Source: Tamlana sp038148895 (GTDB lineage Bacteria > Bacteroidota > Bacteroidia > Flavobacteriales > Flavobacteriaceae). Taken from it: 64,000 nt of DNA. A model generated the notes under the pieces. That model ran no database searches. It saw only the letters and a program-made list of their open reading frames with translations, and was not told the origin of the DNA. The DNA lies in the NCBI GenBank assembly GCA_038148895.1, contig JBBVGQ010000005.1, one strand, 5' to 3'. Positions within the stretch are counted from its first letter, which is position 1. The number at the start of each line of letters is the position of its first letter. Shown here one piece after another: positions 7,766 to 16,466 of the stretch. Both the position numbers and the translations under genes were made by a program.

Positions 7766-8698
7766 CTAATGCCTATAGACCTTCGTAAATCTTAAATTTA
7801 ACAAATCCCTTAAAGCTGGTTCCAAATAATTAAACTTAAAGTCAAAACCTTTGTCCTGTATTTTTTTGGAGCTTACTCGTTGACTTTCAAACAACAAAAT
7901 ATGCATCTCTCCCAAAATAAGCTTCATAAATAACTTAGGGATGTTGGGCAAAACCAATGGTTTTTTTAAAACTCCCGCAACTGTTTTGGTCAACTCTGTA
8001 TTGCTCACTGGGTTTGGTGCCACACCATTATAAACACCGGTTAATTGATGCTGTAAAACATACAAAAAGATATTGGCCAAATCAGTTATGTGTATCCATG
8101 ATTGCCACTGTTTGCCACTACCAAAAGCCGCCCCAAGACCATATTTAATTGGTTTTACCAACTCCACCAAAGCACCTCCTTTATTTGAAAGCACCAAACC
8201 AATTCTAATTTTGGCAACACTAACGCCAACTTCGGCAAACCCGTCAACAACGGCTTCCCATACCTTAACAACCTGTCCCAAAAAAGAATCACTAATTTGG
8301 TTGAACGATTGGTCGTAATAATTGGTCAAGGAATCAGGATAAATACCAATGGCACTAGCTGAAACAACCTGTTTTATCTGGTGATTTTCCCCTTTTAAAT
8401 TGTCAATTAAAAGTTGTGTGGATTCTGTTCTACTGTTTAAAATTTCCTTTTTATATGATGGCGTCCATCGTTTTGAAACGGAAGCTCCCGCCAAATGAAT
8501 TATGGCATCTACGCCTTTAAAACAGGCCGTGTCAATTTCCTTTTTACCAGGATTCCAGTAAAACCCTTGGTAGTTTTCGGTGTTTTCAATTTTGGATTTG
8601 CTTGTGGTGAGATAGTTTACCTTAATCTCATTTTCGTGGCAAAGCTTTACAATTTCCTTTCCAATCAATCCCGTAGCCCCTGTAATTAAAACGCGCAT
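7766..8698 (-). CDS. TIGR01777-family NAD(P)-dependent epimerase/oxidoreductase
   Basis: This 310-aa protein has an extended short-chain dehydrogenase fold. The Rossmann motif GATGLIG is at residues 7-13 (MRVLITGATGLIGKE), followed by AIIHLAGASV (cofactor loop) and SASAIGIYPD, the region that carries the active-site residues in this family. The family-specific C-terminal DUF1731-like helix region is present (NPVSNTELTKTVAGVL onward). It is similar in layout to E. coli YfcH; the substrate is unknown. It is a single gene on the minus strand between the convergent PAP2 gene and mnmD. Confidence 0.9.
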   Translation of the reverse strand: MRVLITGATGLIGKEIVKLCHENEIKVNYLTTSKSKIENTENYQGFYWNPGKKEIDTACFKGVDAIIHLAGASVSKRWTPSYKKEILNSRTESTQLLIDNLKGENHQIKQVVSASAIGIYPDSLTNYYDQSFNQISDSFLGQVVKVWEAVVDGFAEVGVSVAKIRIGLVLSNKGGALVELVKPIKYGLGAAFGSGKQWQSWIHITDLANIFLYVLQHQLTGVYNGVAPNPVSNTELTKTVAGVLKKPLVLPNIPKLFMKLILGEMHILLFESQRVSSKKIQDKGFDFKFNYLEPALRDLLNLRFTKVYRH

Positions 8699-8781
8699 GC
8701 TCTTTTTTTATAAAGTTACAAAACACAAAGGCTCGCTTTTAAGATTTATGCTAGGTTTAACAATTCTGTCTCACGTAACAT

Positions 8782-9489
8782 TTAACTCATTACTTTCGTT
8801 GAATGCTTTGTTGCCCTCAGCATTTCCCTTTTTCCAGGAGGGCCAGGTAGTTTTTCAACTAAAAAGCCAACGCTTTGCATGGCACGTCGCACACTGCCTT
8901 TAGCCGAATAGGTTACCAAAATGCCATTTGGTTTTAATGCCTTAAACATTATTTGAAAAATATCCTCCGTCCATAATTCGGGTTGAACACGAGCGCCAAA
9001 AGCATCAAAATAGATTAAATTAAAAGCTTGCTCGTCTTTTATTTTAGAAAAAAGCTGCTTCCGCTTTGTCAACTTAAAATTATCAGTAATGGCATAGCTT
9101 TCTTCCCAACTTACATTATGAAGTTTTTTAAAAATTGAATTCCTGTTAGCCTCATCCAATGCCATAGCATAATTCAATTGTTTAATTTCTTCTAGAGAGA
9201 CCGGGTACGCTTCAACGCCAACATAATTGACTTTTTGATTTATTTTTTCAGCTTCCAAAAGGGTGATAAAAGCATTTAAACCTGTGCCAAAACCTATTTC
9301 TAGAATTGATATTTTTGAGCCATCTGTGTTTCGAATGTCTTCAACATGACACGAATGATGCAAACCATGCTTTATGAACACATGGTAAGCCTCTTGAATG
9401 GCACCATGTTTTGAATGGTATTGCTCGTTCCATTCTGGTATGTGAATTGTGGCCGAACCATCGGCGGTAATTATGATTTCTCTTTTCAA
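8782..9489 (-). CDS. mnmD: tRNA wobble-uridine methyltransferase MnmD-like
   Basis: This 235-aa SAM-dependent methyltransferase corresponds to the N-terminal domain of MnmC. It should methylate 5-aminomethyl-2-thiouridine at position 34 of certain tRNAs. Motif I is ILEIGFGTGLNA (about residues 65-76). The DAFGARVQPELWTEDIF segment is diagnostic of the MnmC/DUF752 methyltransferase, and KGSVRRAMQSVGF lies near the end. The oxidase half of MnmC is absent, as in other stand-alone MnmD proteins. The start codon is TTG at 9489. Divergent ilvE begins about 105 bp away. Confidence 0.88.
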   Translation of the reverse strand: MKREIIITADGSATIHIPEWNEQYHSKHGAIQEAYHVFIKHGLHHSCHVEDIRNTDGSKISILEIGFGTGLNAFITLLEAEKINQKVNYVGVEAYPVSLEEIKQLNYAMALDEANRNSIFKKLHNVSWEESYAITDNFKLTKRKQLFSKIKDEQAFNLIYFDAFGARVQPELWTEDIFQIMFKALKPNGILVTYSAKGSVRRAMQSVGFLVEKLPGPPGKREMLRATKHSTKVMS

Positions 9490-9565
9490 TTCAATTTATC
9501 CTGTTAATATTTGAATTTTAAACGATTTAATGTAAATATACCGCTTTTTTAAAAACGTTTTTCTT

Positions 9566-9573
9566 TAAATTTG
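9566..9573 (+). promoter_or_regulatory. -7 promoter box TAAATTTG of ilvE
   Basis: TAnnTTTG match ending 20 bases before the ilvE ATG. Confidence 0.5.
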
Positions 9574-9593
9574 TTGCTTAAAATATCCGGACT

Positions 9594-10661
9594 ATGAATA
9601 CGATAATCAATGATATAGAAGTTATAAAAACAAAAGCTTCTAAAATCAAGGAGGTAGATTTTGACAATTTAAAATTTGGAAGCGTTTTTTCCGATCACAT
9701 GCTGGTATGTGATTATAAAGATGGCAAATGGCAGGCACCAAAAGTTGAGCCTTATCAACCCATTACGCTAGACCCATCGGCCAAGATTTTCCACTACGGA
9801 CAATCTGTTTTTGAAGGAATGAAAGCTTATAAGGATGCTGATGAAAACGTCTGGTTATTTCGTCCGTTGGAAAACTTTAAACGTTTGAATATTTCATCAA
9901 AACGATTGGCTATTCCGGAATTGCCCGAAAGCTATTTTATGGATGGGCTGAAAACCCTTTTGGAAGTTGATAAAGATTGGATTCCTAAAAAAGAAGGCAG
10001 CTCTTTATATATTCGTCCGTTTGTTTTTGCCTCTGGAAAAGGATTTCATGCCTCACCAGCTGATGAATATAAATTCATTATTTGTACGGCGCCGTCTGGA
10101 GCTTATTTTGCGGGTGAAGTTCGCGTTTTAATTGAAGAAAAATATTCCCGTTCTGCCAATGGTGGCGTAGGTTTCGCTAAAGCTGGAGGTAATTACGCTG
10201 GGCAGTTTTACCCAACGCAATTGGCAGTTGAAAAAGGTTACCAACAAGTTATTTGGACGGATGACACCAATCATGAATTTATTGAAGAAGCAGGTGCCAT
10301 GAACATTTTTGTTCGTATTAACGACACGTTAATTACAGCGCCAACCAGTGATAGAATCCTTGATGGTATTACTAGAAAAAGTATTATTGAACTGGCCACA
10401 ACAGAGAACATTCCTGTTGAGGTTAGAAAGATTTCTGTTAGTGAGGTTGTTGAAGCTGCTGAAAATGGTACACTTAAAGAAATGTTTGGAGCAGGCACTG
10501 CTGCAGTTATTTCACCAATTTCTGGTTTTGGCTACAAAGACAAAGATTACGAGTTACCAAAACTTAACGACACCTATGCTAGTTATTTAAAAAAGCGCAT
10601 AACAGACATACAAACTAATAAAGTTCAAGATCCATTTGGTTGGCGAATGGAAGTGAAATAG
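9594..10661 (+). CDS. ilvE: Branched-chain amino acid aminotransferase
   Basis: This 355-aa cytosolic PLP enzyme interconverts Leu/Ile/Val and their 2-keto acids with glutamate/2-oxoglutarate. The PLP-binding lysine lies in GVGFAKAGGNYAGQF (about residue 197). FHYGQSVFEGMKAY near residue 63 and EEAGAMNIF near 226 are family signatures. GAGTAAVISPI near residue 302 contacts the cofactor phosphate. Length and motifs fit the class II (mammalian and Bacillus IlvK-like) BCAT group of about 355 residues. It is monocistronic, with promoter box 9566-9573 and terminator 10708-10736. Confidence 0.96.
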   Translation: MNTIINDIEVIKTKASKIKEVDFDNLKFGSVFSDHMLVCDYKDGKWQAPKVEPYQPITLDPSAKIFHYGQSVFEGMKAYKDADENVWLFRPLENFKRLNISSKRLAIPELPESYFMDGLKTLLEVDKDWIPKKEGSSLYIRPFVFASGKGFHASPADEYKFIICTAPSGAYFAGEVRVLIEEKYSRSANGGVGFAKAGGNYAGQFYPTQLAVEKGYQQVIWTDDTNHEFIEEAGAMNIFVRINDTLITAPTSDRILDGITRKSIIELATTENIPVEVRKISVSEVVEAAENGTLKEMFGAGTAAVISPISGFGYKDKDYELPKLNDTYASYLKKRITDIQTNKVQDPFGWRMEVK

Positions 10662-10663
10662 AA

Positions 10664-10696
10664 ATCCCATCCTAACCTTCCCAAAGGGAAGGAAAA
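10664..10696. repeat. Dispersed palindromic repeat (CCTTCCC-AAA-GGGAAGG core)
   Basis: The core arms CCTTCCC (10676-10682) and GGGAAGG (10686-10692) are preceded by CCCATCCTAA. The same sequence family occurs within the icmF coding region at 26819-26858, in inverted orientation. It lies directly after the ilvE stop and before the ilvE terminator. Confidence 0.6.
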
Positions 10697-10707
10697 TGAA
10701 CATACAG

Positions 10708-10736
10708 AAAAAGCAACCTAGCTTAGGTTGCTTTTT
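10708..10736 (+). terminator. ilvE terminator
   Basis: Perfect 12-bp inverted repeat AAAAAGCAACCT / AGGTTGCTTTTT with a 5-base loop, followed by AATTTTTT. Confidence 0.8.
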
Positions 10737-10834
10737 AATTTTTTAAGCTTTAAAATATCACACAGGGTAGAGCTGGAATGCAGGCCAGTTATTAGTACCA
10801 AATAAGATGCTATGCTGAAGGAAGTTCCGACTAA

Positions 10835-10930
10835 CGTCATTACGAGGAAAGAATGACCAAAGCAATCTCATGATTAAAGCTAAAATTAAACAGATTGCCA
10901 CGTCATTCGTACCTCATTCCTAGCAATGAC
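10835..10930. repeat. Imperfect ~96-bp palindromic intergenic element (REP/MITE-like)
   Basis: The left arm 10835-10869 (CGTCATTACGAGGAAAG...AAGCAATCT) is the imperfect reverse complement of the right arm 10891-10930 (AGATTGCCACGTCATT...GCAATGAC), with about 20 bases between. The composition and outline match the GTCATTGCGAGGA...GCAATCTC palindromes that I recall as common in Bacteroidota genomes. It contains no ORF and lies between the ilvE terminator and the 3' end of the MazG-like gene. Confidence 0.7.
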
Positions 10931-10936
10931 AACTTC

Positions 10937-11323
10937 TTATTTTTCCAAAACAGATTGGATATTGGGTTTAAAATAGTTTGGGCCCTTCAGCACTTTGCCA
11001 TCTTCGCGGTAAATGGGCTGGCCATTCTCACCTAATTTGCTCATGTTGCTCCGTTGAATTTCTTCAAACACTTCTTCAATTTTGTGCTGCAAACCATGTT
11101 CAATGATTGTACCACACAATATGTAAAGCATATCGCCAAGCGCATCGGCCACTTCAACCAAATCGTTGTTATTGGCCGCTTCAAGATACTCTTCATTTTC
11201 CTCGCGCATAAGTTTATAACGCAATAAATTTTTGGCCAAACCAAGATCAGCTTGTGGTGTTTCCTTATGCCCTAATTTAAATGCTTTATGAAATGCCTTA
11301 ACGGCCTCTATTTTATTTTGCAT
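10937..11323 (-). CDS. MazG/HisE-like nucleoside triphosphate pyrophosphohydrolase
   Basis: This 128-aa all-alpha protein has the metal-binding pattern REENEEYLEA (EExxE-type, residues about 41-50) and VADALGDMLYILCGT (ExxD-like, about 57-71) typical of all-alpha NTP pyrophosphatases. Such enzymes release pyrophosphate from (often non-canonical) nucleotides. The C-terminal half carries the extra hairpin seen in the PRA-PH-like subfamily (FEEIQRSNMSKLGENGQPIYREDGKVLKGPNYF region, residues 88-120). The physiological nucleotide is unknown. It is divergent from the small membrane-protein gene at 11361. Confidence 0.82.
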   Translation of the reverse strand: MQNKIEAVKAFHKAFKLGHKETPQADLGLAKNLLRYKLMREENEEYLEAANNNDLVEVADALGDMLYILCGTIIEHGLQHKIEEVFEEIQRSNMSKLGENGQPIYREDGKVLKGPNYFKPNIQSVLEK

Positions 11324-11331
11324 AAATAATC

Positions 11332-11339
11332 TATATTTG
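11332..11339 (+). promoter_or_regulatory. -7 promoter box TATATTTG
   Basis: Perfect box. It overlaps a possible upstream TTG start at 11337 and thus argues for the ATG at 11361 as the start of the next gene. Confidence 0.6.
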
Positions 11340-11360
11340 TTTGCGCATAAAATTAACCAT

Positions 11361-11546
11361 ATGTTCAGTAAAGGTCAAATCATTTTTGGGGTTTTATTTT
11401 TTATAGTGTTCGCTATTATTATTGCTTATACGTACCGCAAAGATTTAAAACTTCACAAACGATTTTATGCCGGAAGCATATGGATACTTATAGCCTTTAT
11501 AGCCTTTATTTTGTTTATTTCGGCTATTAAATATTTCTTTAAGTAA
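11361..11546 (+). CDS. Small two-helix membrane protein, unknown function
   Basis: This 61-aa protein has two hydrophobic segments (about residues 6-24 and 38-58) separated by a basic loop (YRKDLKLHKR), so it is an inner-membrane hairpin protein. No function is recognised. The ATG at 11361 was chosen because the upstream TTG (11337) lies inside the promoter box. Confidence 0.7.
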   Translation: MFSKGQIIFGVLFFIVFAIIIAYTYRKDLKLHKRFYAGSIWILIAFIAFILFISAIKYFFK

Positions 11547-11733
11547 GCTAATTGCTTTCCAAAAGATTAAAACTTATCGGTAATTATTTTCTAATTTCAT
11601 GGTTTAGGTATTTTGTCGATACCCATTAACAGTTAGGCGAAAGACAGAATAAAAACTCAGGTAAATATTTTTTTACAAACTTCTTTGTTGTATGTTTAAA
11701 AAAACTATTAACAAACAATTCAAAACCAATTTT

Positions 11734-12828
11734 ATGAAGATTTTAAAAATCACTTTATCTCTTGCCTTAATCTCTTTTTTAACCTTTTCGTGCAGCAAAA
11801 GTGACAACGACAATGGAGGCCCGGAACCAGATGACCAATTGGCCCAGGAGCAAAATGCCACCGAAGATAGGAATATACCAATCGCCGAACTTAGTGCGGG
11901 TGTTTCAATTTCTGGAGCCACTGTAAAGGCAGGGTTGCCACCAGCACCAAACGGAAATGTAAATTTACAAATTAGCACTAAAAACCAAGAGGCTTTCCAA
12001 GACGCTGGTTTTACAGCAAATTTTTCATCTACAGATGTTATAGCTGGTGCTTATGTTGTATTTAAAGATGTTGATGGCGTAAAAGCCGATAGTTATTTTG
12101 ACGTACCAGTTTCTGAACTATACGCTGCGAAACCATCAAAACAAAGCTCAAAAAAAGGATCCCAAGCAATTAGCTCAAATAAATCTGCCAAGGCTTTAAC
12201 TGGTGATGAATACGAACTGGATGTTGACCTTAGCAATATAGAACCCGGCAACTTCTGCTACGAAATTTGTCTTTATGATGCCAATAGCAACATAAGTGTC
12301 ATCCAAACCATTTGTGTAACTATTGAGGCATGGGGCGGAAATGCATCAATTGTTGGTGAATGGGTTTTTGATAGAGCCGTGCCAGCAGATTTTGATGACT
12401 ACCAAGAAACTATCCAGTGCACAAATGGGCAAAGTATTACGGTGGATTATGATAATAACATTAGTGAAGACTGGGTATTTGTTTTAAGTGCTGATGGCAG
12501 CTATTATGAAATATACAATGAAGAATATCAATACTTAGATTATACTGCCACGGTAGAAACATGTTCTGCAGTTTACGGAGATACCGAAATAAGCAATGAT
12601 AAGTATAGCGGAAAATGGGCATATAATGAAGATGATGAAACCTTAACTGTTATTGATTTTAAATATGAAGACCTTTTAGACCCAACAATCGTTGAAGTAT
12701 ATGAAGATGGTGAATTGTATTTTGAAGGTGTTAGTGCTGAGGTCGTTTCAAATGAATTGGTTTTATCTGAGACTTATTCAGAAAACGGTCAACAGTTTTC
12801 AATAACAATTTATTTCAAAAGGAAATAA
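11734..12828 (+). CDS. Secreted lipoprotein with C-terminal lipocalin-like domain, unknown function
   Basis: This 364-aa protein has a lipoprotein signal ending LTFSC (Cys near residue 22) followed by an acidic, flexible tether (KSDNDNGGPEPDD). Residues about 35-185 form an Ig/beta-sandwich-like segment. Residues about 195-364 read like the Bacteroidota lipocalin-like fold, with a start IVGEWVFDRA and strands such as YSGKWAYNEDDETLTV. An upstream ATG-like start at 11692 would put 14 polar residues in front of the signal, so 11734 is preferred. The protein is very acidic and has a strong terminator (12845-12878). Confidence 0.75.
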   Translation: MKILKITLSLALISFLTFSCSKSDNDNGGPEPDDQLAQEQNATEDRNIPIAELSAGVSISGATVKAGLPPAPNGNVNLQISTKNQEAFQDAGFTANFSSTDVIAGAYVVFKDVDGVKADSYFDVPVSELYAAKPSKQSSKKGSQAISSNKSAKALTGDEYELDVDLSNIEPGNFCYEICLYDANSNISVIQTICVTIEAWGGNASIVGEWVFDRAVPADFDDYQETIQCTNGQSITVDYDNNISEDWVFVLSADGSYYEIYNEEYQYLDYTATVETCSAVYGDTEISNDKYSGKWAYNEDDETLTVIDFKYEDLLDPTIVEVYEDGELYFEGVSAEVVSNELVLSETYSENGQQFSITIYFKRK

Positions 12829-12844
12829 ATACTATTCAACTAAG

Positions 12845-12878
12845 CACAAAAAACCTCCCTTGCAGGAGGTTTTTTGTG
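12845..12878 (+). terminator. Terminator of the lipoprotein gene
   Basis: Perfect 14-bp inverted repeat CACAAAAAACCTCC / GGAGGTTTTTTGTG with a 6-base loop, followed by TTTTT. Confidence 0.85.
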
Positions 12879-13088
12879 TTTTTATTCATCGACTTTATCT
12901 ATAGAGGCTTAAAATTTCCTTCCCTAAAAGTCCAAGTCTGATAAAAAAAGAAAGCCATTGTTTAATAATTTAAAATTAGTATTTTGCTCTCGAAAAAATT
13001 GCTTTTAGATACTAAAAAAATAAATTCTATTTTTTTACGCAACCTTTTAAAAAAGTTTGCATCTATTTAGTACTAAACCAAACTAAAG

Positions 13089-13175
13089 ATGAAAATACTA
13101 TTAATTCTCAGCGTTCTTATTGTTATTAATATTATACTTTTAGTTTTTAGTGTAAACAAAAAAACAGAACCTTAA
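13089..13175 (+). CDS. Possible 28-aa membrane peptide
   Basis: ATG-initiated reading frame MKILLILSVLIVINIILLVF followed by SVNKKTEP and a TAA stop. It is one hydrophobic helix with a basic/polar tail. The rest of the 12879-13214 gap is AT-rich with no other structure seen. Chance occurrence cannot be excluded, but a start-Lys, a 20-residue uninterrupted hydrophobic run and a polar tail look like a real small membrane protein. Confidence 0.35.
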   Translation: MKILLILSVLIVINIILLVFSVNKKTEP

Positions 13176-13214
13176 TCAAGATTCTGTCTTCTTAAATTTC
13201 ATTTATTTAAATTA

Positions 13215-15254
13215 TCAATTCACATCGGGCAAAAAGTTATATTGCTCACTGTAATTCAGCATCTGTCCTGCAAACGTTTTTGGCTGTGTTACTTTAATTG
13301 AAACAATCTCGCCAGAATCGTCTTTCTCAGCCACTAAAACAGGGTTAACATAACCTGTATAAGGTGCCGATTTATATTGCTTGTTGCGCTCCAGAACCTC
13401 AGCATGAATAGTCTGATCTACTTTAACACCATAACCTTCAACCAAAGCTTCAACAGCCGCATAATCGCCTTCAGATTTTATACGTTGGGCTTCGCGTAAA
13501 AGCTGTCCAAATAAATCTCTTAACTTGGCGTAGTCATTAATATTATAATAGGTTTTACCATCTTTGGTCACTTTTTCGATTACATTGTCCTTTTGTCCTT
13601 TTTCAAATACCCAAGCCGAAATCCATTGTCTGTTGCGCATATGTGCTTCTTCAACATCATCACCTAAATTGAGACGAACCAATTGAACCAATAGCCCGTT
13701 ACGGATATAAGCATCATACGAAGCTCGCCCAACGGCCTCCCAATCATCAACCAAACCTAATTCTTGTAACTTAGGATGGTACATATAATAAAGCGCCACC
13801 AAATCCGCACGGCCTTCTTCTAAAGTTGAAGCATAGTTTTTAAGTGTTTCTTTGGTTTCTGGTACACCAGGATTTAATTGACCCGAAGCATGCCCAATGA
13901 CCTCGTGCAAGGCTGTTTCCAATTTATCAGCCAACTCACCGTACTGTTTATGGTTTTTCAATTCTTCCTCATCGTGAACAAATTCTTTTGTGCGTCCAGC
14001 ACTACTGGCTTTGTTTGAAGCATTAATAATGTTTCCAAGCGACACAGATTTGCTACCCACAGCAGCACGAATCCAACTGGAATTTGGCAAGTTCACCCCA
14101 ATAGGTGTACTTGGTGAGGCATCTCCAACTTCACCTGCTACATTTACCACTTTATAGGTAACTCCAACTACATTAGCTTTTTTATGTGCCTCCATTAGGG
14201 TAGAATTATCTTCAAACCATTGAGCGTTATCTGATAGCACCTTCATTTTTTGCGACATATCAAAATCGTTGATTTGCACAATCATTTCATAAGACCCTGT
14301 ATAACCAAGAGGGTCATTGTACACCTCAACAAATCCATTTATATAATCCACATTTCCTTCAGTGGCATTTGTCCAAGCCACGTTGTAATCATCCCAAGTT
14401 TGCAAATCGCCAGTTTTGTAATAATCAATCAATAAACCTAATGCATTGGCTTGCGCTTCATTTTCAGCAACACCTTTCGCCAGTTCCAACCACTTTATAA
14501 TCTCATCAATAGCCTCTCCGTAAAGGCCACCAGATTTATAAACACGCTCTTTAACTTCGCCATTTTCCTTAACCAATTGAGAGTTTATTCCGAAGGCCAG
14601 TGGTTTTTCTGGGTTAGGCGATATTTTGGTTTTATAATAATTTGCCACATCTTCATTGGTAACATCAGGACCATAAAAATTCACGGCAGAAAGTGATGCG
14701 TTGTCAATCCCTTTACCTTGATTTACCTTTTTGGCATCAACCTCATTGAAAAGGATTTCAAAAATATCTGAATCCAAATCCGTATTGGTTTCGGTGAGCA
14801 ACATTTTTAAATAATCGGCAGAAAACTCAGGTTTTAACTTATCATTGGAGTAATGATGATGAATACCATTGCTAAACCATACACGTTTCAAATAGATTTC
14901 AAAAGCCTTCCAATCTTCTGAAGATTTATCGCCAGAATAATTAACATACACATGCTCAAGCTCCTTTCTTATTTTGAGATTGTGCTTGTAGTTTTGGTCC
15001 CACATAATGTCCCTTCCGGCCAGACCTGCTTGAATTAAATAATACACCAATTTTTGCTCTTTTAAAGTCAGCATGTCCCACCCCGGAACTTCGTACCTTA
15101 GCACTTTAACATCAGCAAACTGTTCTACAAAAAAATCAAATTCTGCTGTTTCATTGTCGGCCATGACGTCCTCACTTTTTTTGGAATTTTCATTGCCACA
15201 TGAAAACAAAATAGTGAAAACCAGTACTAAATTTAAGATTGATTTAAGGTTCAT
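13215..15254 (-). CDS. M49-family (dipeptidyl-peptidase III-like) zinc metallopeptidase lipoprotein
   Basis: This 679-aa protein has a lipoprotein signal (Cys near residue 19, LFSCGN), so it is exported and membrane anchored. The family zinc motif HExxGH appears as HEVIGH at residues 450-455, and the second motif as EEGRAD about 30 residues later, which is the M49 arrangement. Members cleave dipeptides from peptide N-termini. In databases this Bacteroidota group is sometimes mislabelled dihydrofolate reductase; nothing in the sequence supports that. It is monocistronic and AT-rich around its start. Confidence 0.88.
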   Translation of the reverse strand: MNLKSILNLVLVFTILFSCGNENSKKSEDVMADNETAEFDFFVEQFADVKVLRYEVPGWDMLTLKEQKLVYYLIQAGLAGRDIMWDQNYKHNLKIRKELEHVYVNYSGDKSSEDWKAFEIYLKRVWFSNGIHHHYSNDKLKPEFSADYLKMLLTETNTDLDSDIFEILFNEVDAKKVNQGKGIDNASLSAVNFYGPDVTNEDVANYYKTKISPNPEKPLAFGINSQLVKENGEVKERVYKSGGLYGEAIDEIIKWLELAKGVAENEAQANALGLLIDYYKTGDLQTWDDYNVAWTNATEGNVDYINGFVEVYNDPLGYTGSYEMIVQINDFDMSQKMKVLSDNAQWFEDNSTLMEAHKKANVVGVTYKVVNVAGEVGDASPSTPIGVNLPNSSWIRAAVGSKSVSLGNIINASNKASSAGRTKEFVHDEEELKNHKQYGELADKLETALHEVIGHASGQLNPGVPETKETLKNYASTLEEGRADLVALYYMYHPKLQELGLVDDWEAVGRASYDAYIRNGLLVQLVRLNLGDDVEEAHMRNRQWISAWVFEKGQKDNVIEKVTKDGKTYYNINDYAKLRDLFGQLLREAQRIKSEGDYAAVEALVEGYGVKVDQTIHAEVLERNKQYKSAPYTGYVNPVLVAEKDDSGEIVSIKVTQPKTFAGQMLNYSEQYNFLPDVN

Positions 15255-15406
15255 TTTTTGAAATTTTTTATTTTAATATTGTTAAAAAAGTCAACTGAAT
15301 TTCCATTTTAATTATTGATAAATTTAAAAATCATCCTTTTGACTAAAAAATATTTATTTTTAAGACAACAAATGTAATAATTTATTAAACAAAAATTAAA
15401 ATTGTC

Positions 15407-15414
15407 TATCTTTG
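15407..15414 (+). promoter_or_regulatory. -7 promoter box TATCTTTG
   Basis: TAnnTTTG match 28 bases before the ATG at 15443. Confidence 0.5.
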
Positions 15415-15442
15415 ATTTGTCTAATTTTTCAAAACTTTAACA

Positions 15443-16465
15443 ATGAAGACACTCAAATACATTCTTTTCCTATTACTCATTGTTATTATCGGTTTTTCCA
15501 TTTATGTGGCCGTTCAACCAAACGAATTTAATTTTTCAAGAAGCAAGGTCATTCAAGCGCCAGCTTCGGTAGTGTTCAGCAAAGTAAATGACTTTAAAAA
15601 TTGGCCTAGTTTTTCACCTTGGATGGAGCAAGAGCCAAATGCTACTTTAACCTATGGCGAGAAAACCGCAGGGGTTGACGGCACTTATGCTTGGAGCGGG
15701 GAAGTTTTGGGCGAAGGCAGTATGAAAACTTTAGATGTGAAAGAAAATGAATTGATTGCCCAGCACATTAACTTTATAAAACCTTTTGAATCGGAATCGG
15801 ATATCAATTGGATGTTCGAACCAACAGATGAAGGCACAAGGGTAACCTGGCAAATGAAGGGCAAGCAAGATTTTATGACCAAAATGTTCACCACATTTGC
15901 AGGATCTATTGAAGAGATGACAGGCCCTGATTTTGAACGCGGCTTGTTTAAATTAGACAGTATAGTAACCTCAGATATGCAAAAATATAGTGTAACCATT
16001 GATAGCATTACCGAGCACGGTGGTGGGTTTTACATATACAATACCGCATCATGTAAGATAACCGACATTGAAAGCAAAATGAATGAAATGATGCCTAAAG
16101 TAATCAACTACGCCATGAGCAACAATATTAAAATGGCGGGCGCACCTTTTACCTATTACCATAAATGGGACCTTGAAAACAACGCCGCCATGTTTTCGTC
16201 CTGTGTTCCCACTACAGCAAAAGTTATTTCTTCAGTAAGCGATATTTTAACTGGCCAACTACCACCTTTTAAAGCTCTTAAAACCACATTAAAGGGAGAA
16301 TACTCCAATTTAGAAGAAGCTTGGGAAACCGCCATGAAACATGTAATAGATAACAGTTTGGAGTTTGCTGATGACGGCCCCATGCTAGAAGTTTATGTTA
16401 ACGACCCCAATACCAATCCAAACCCAGCAGATTGGATTACCGAAATTTACATCGCCATAAAATAA
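15443..16465 (+). CDS. SRPBCC domain - GyrI-like effector-binding domain protein
   Basis: This 340-aa protein has an N-terminal membrane anchor (residues 5-22). A SRPBCC/polyketide-cyclase-like ligand-binding domain follows (about 28-170; SRSKVIQAPASVVFSKVNDFKNWPSFSPW, RVTWQMKG). The C-terminal half (about 180-340) resembles the GyrI/AraC effector-binding domain. Both halves are small-molecule-binding folds, and no DNA-binding or catalytic motif is visible. The ligand is unknown. The stop codon is 1 bp from the crcB start, suggesting co-transcription. Confidence 0.8.
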   Translation: MKTLKYILFLLLIVIIGFSIYVAVQPNEFNFSRSKVIQAPASVVFSKVNDFKNWPSFSPWMEQEPNATLTYGEKTAGVDGTYAWSGEVLGEGSMKTLDVKENELIAQHINFIKPFESESDINWMFEPTDEGTRVTWQMKGKQDFMTKMFTTFAGSIEEMTGPDFERGLFKLDSIVTSDMQKYSVTIDSITEHGGGFYIYNTASCKITDIESKMNEMMPKVINYAMSNNIKMAGAPFTYYHKWDLENNAAMFSSCVPTTAKVISSVSDILTGQLPPFKALKTTLKGEYSNLEEAWETAMKHVIDNSLEFADDGPMLEVYVNDPNTNPNPADWITEIYIAIK

Positions 16466-16466
16466 A

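Noticed and set aside
11337..11360. TTG start at 11337 for the small membrane protein
   Set aside because: It overlaps the TATATTTG promoter box; ATG 11361 gives a compact two-helix protein.
13215..15254. Dihydrofolate reductase label for the M49 peptidase
   Set aside because: HEVIGH and EEGRAD zinc motifs and length of 679 aa fit M49 peptidase; no DHFR features.
16400..16466. Fluoride riboswitch before crcB
   Set aside because: Only 1 bp separates crcB from the upstream stop codon, and no such RNA fold was noticed.
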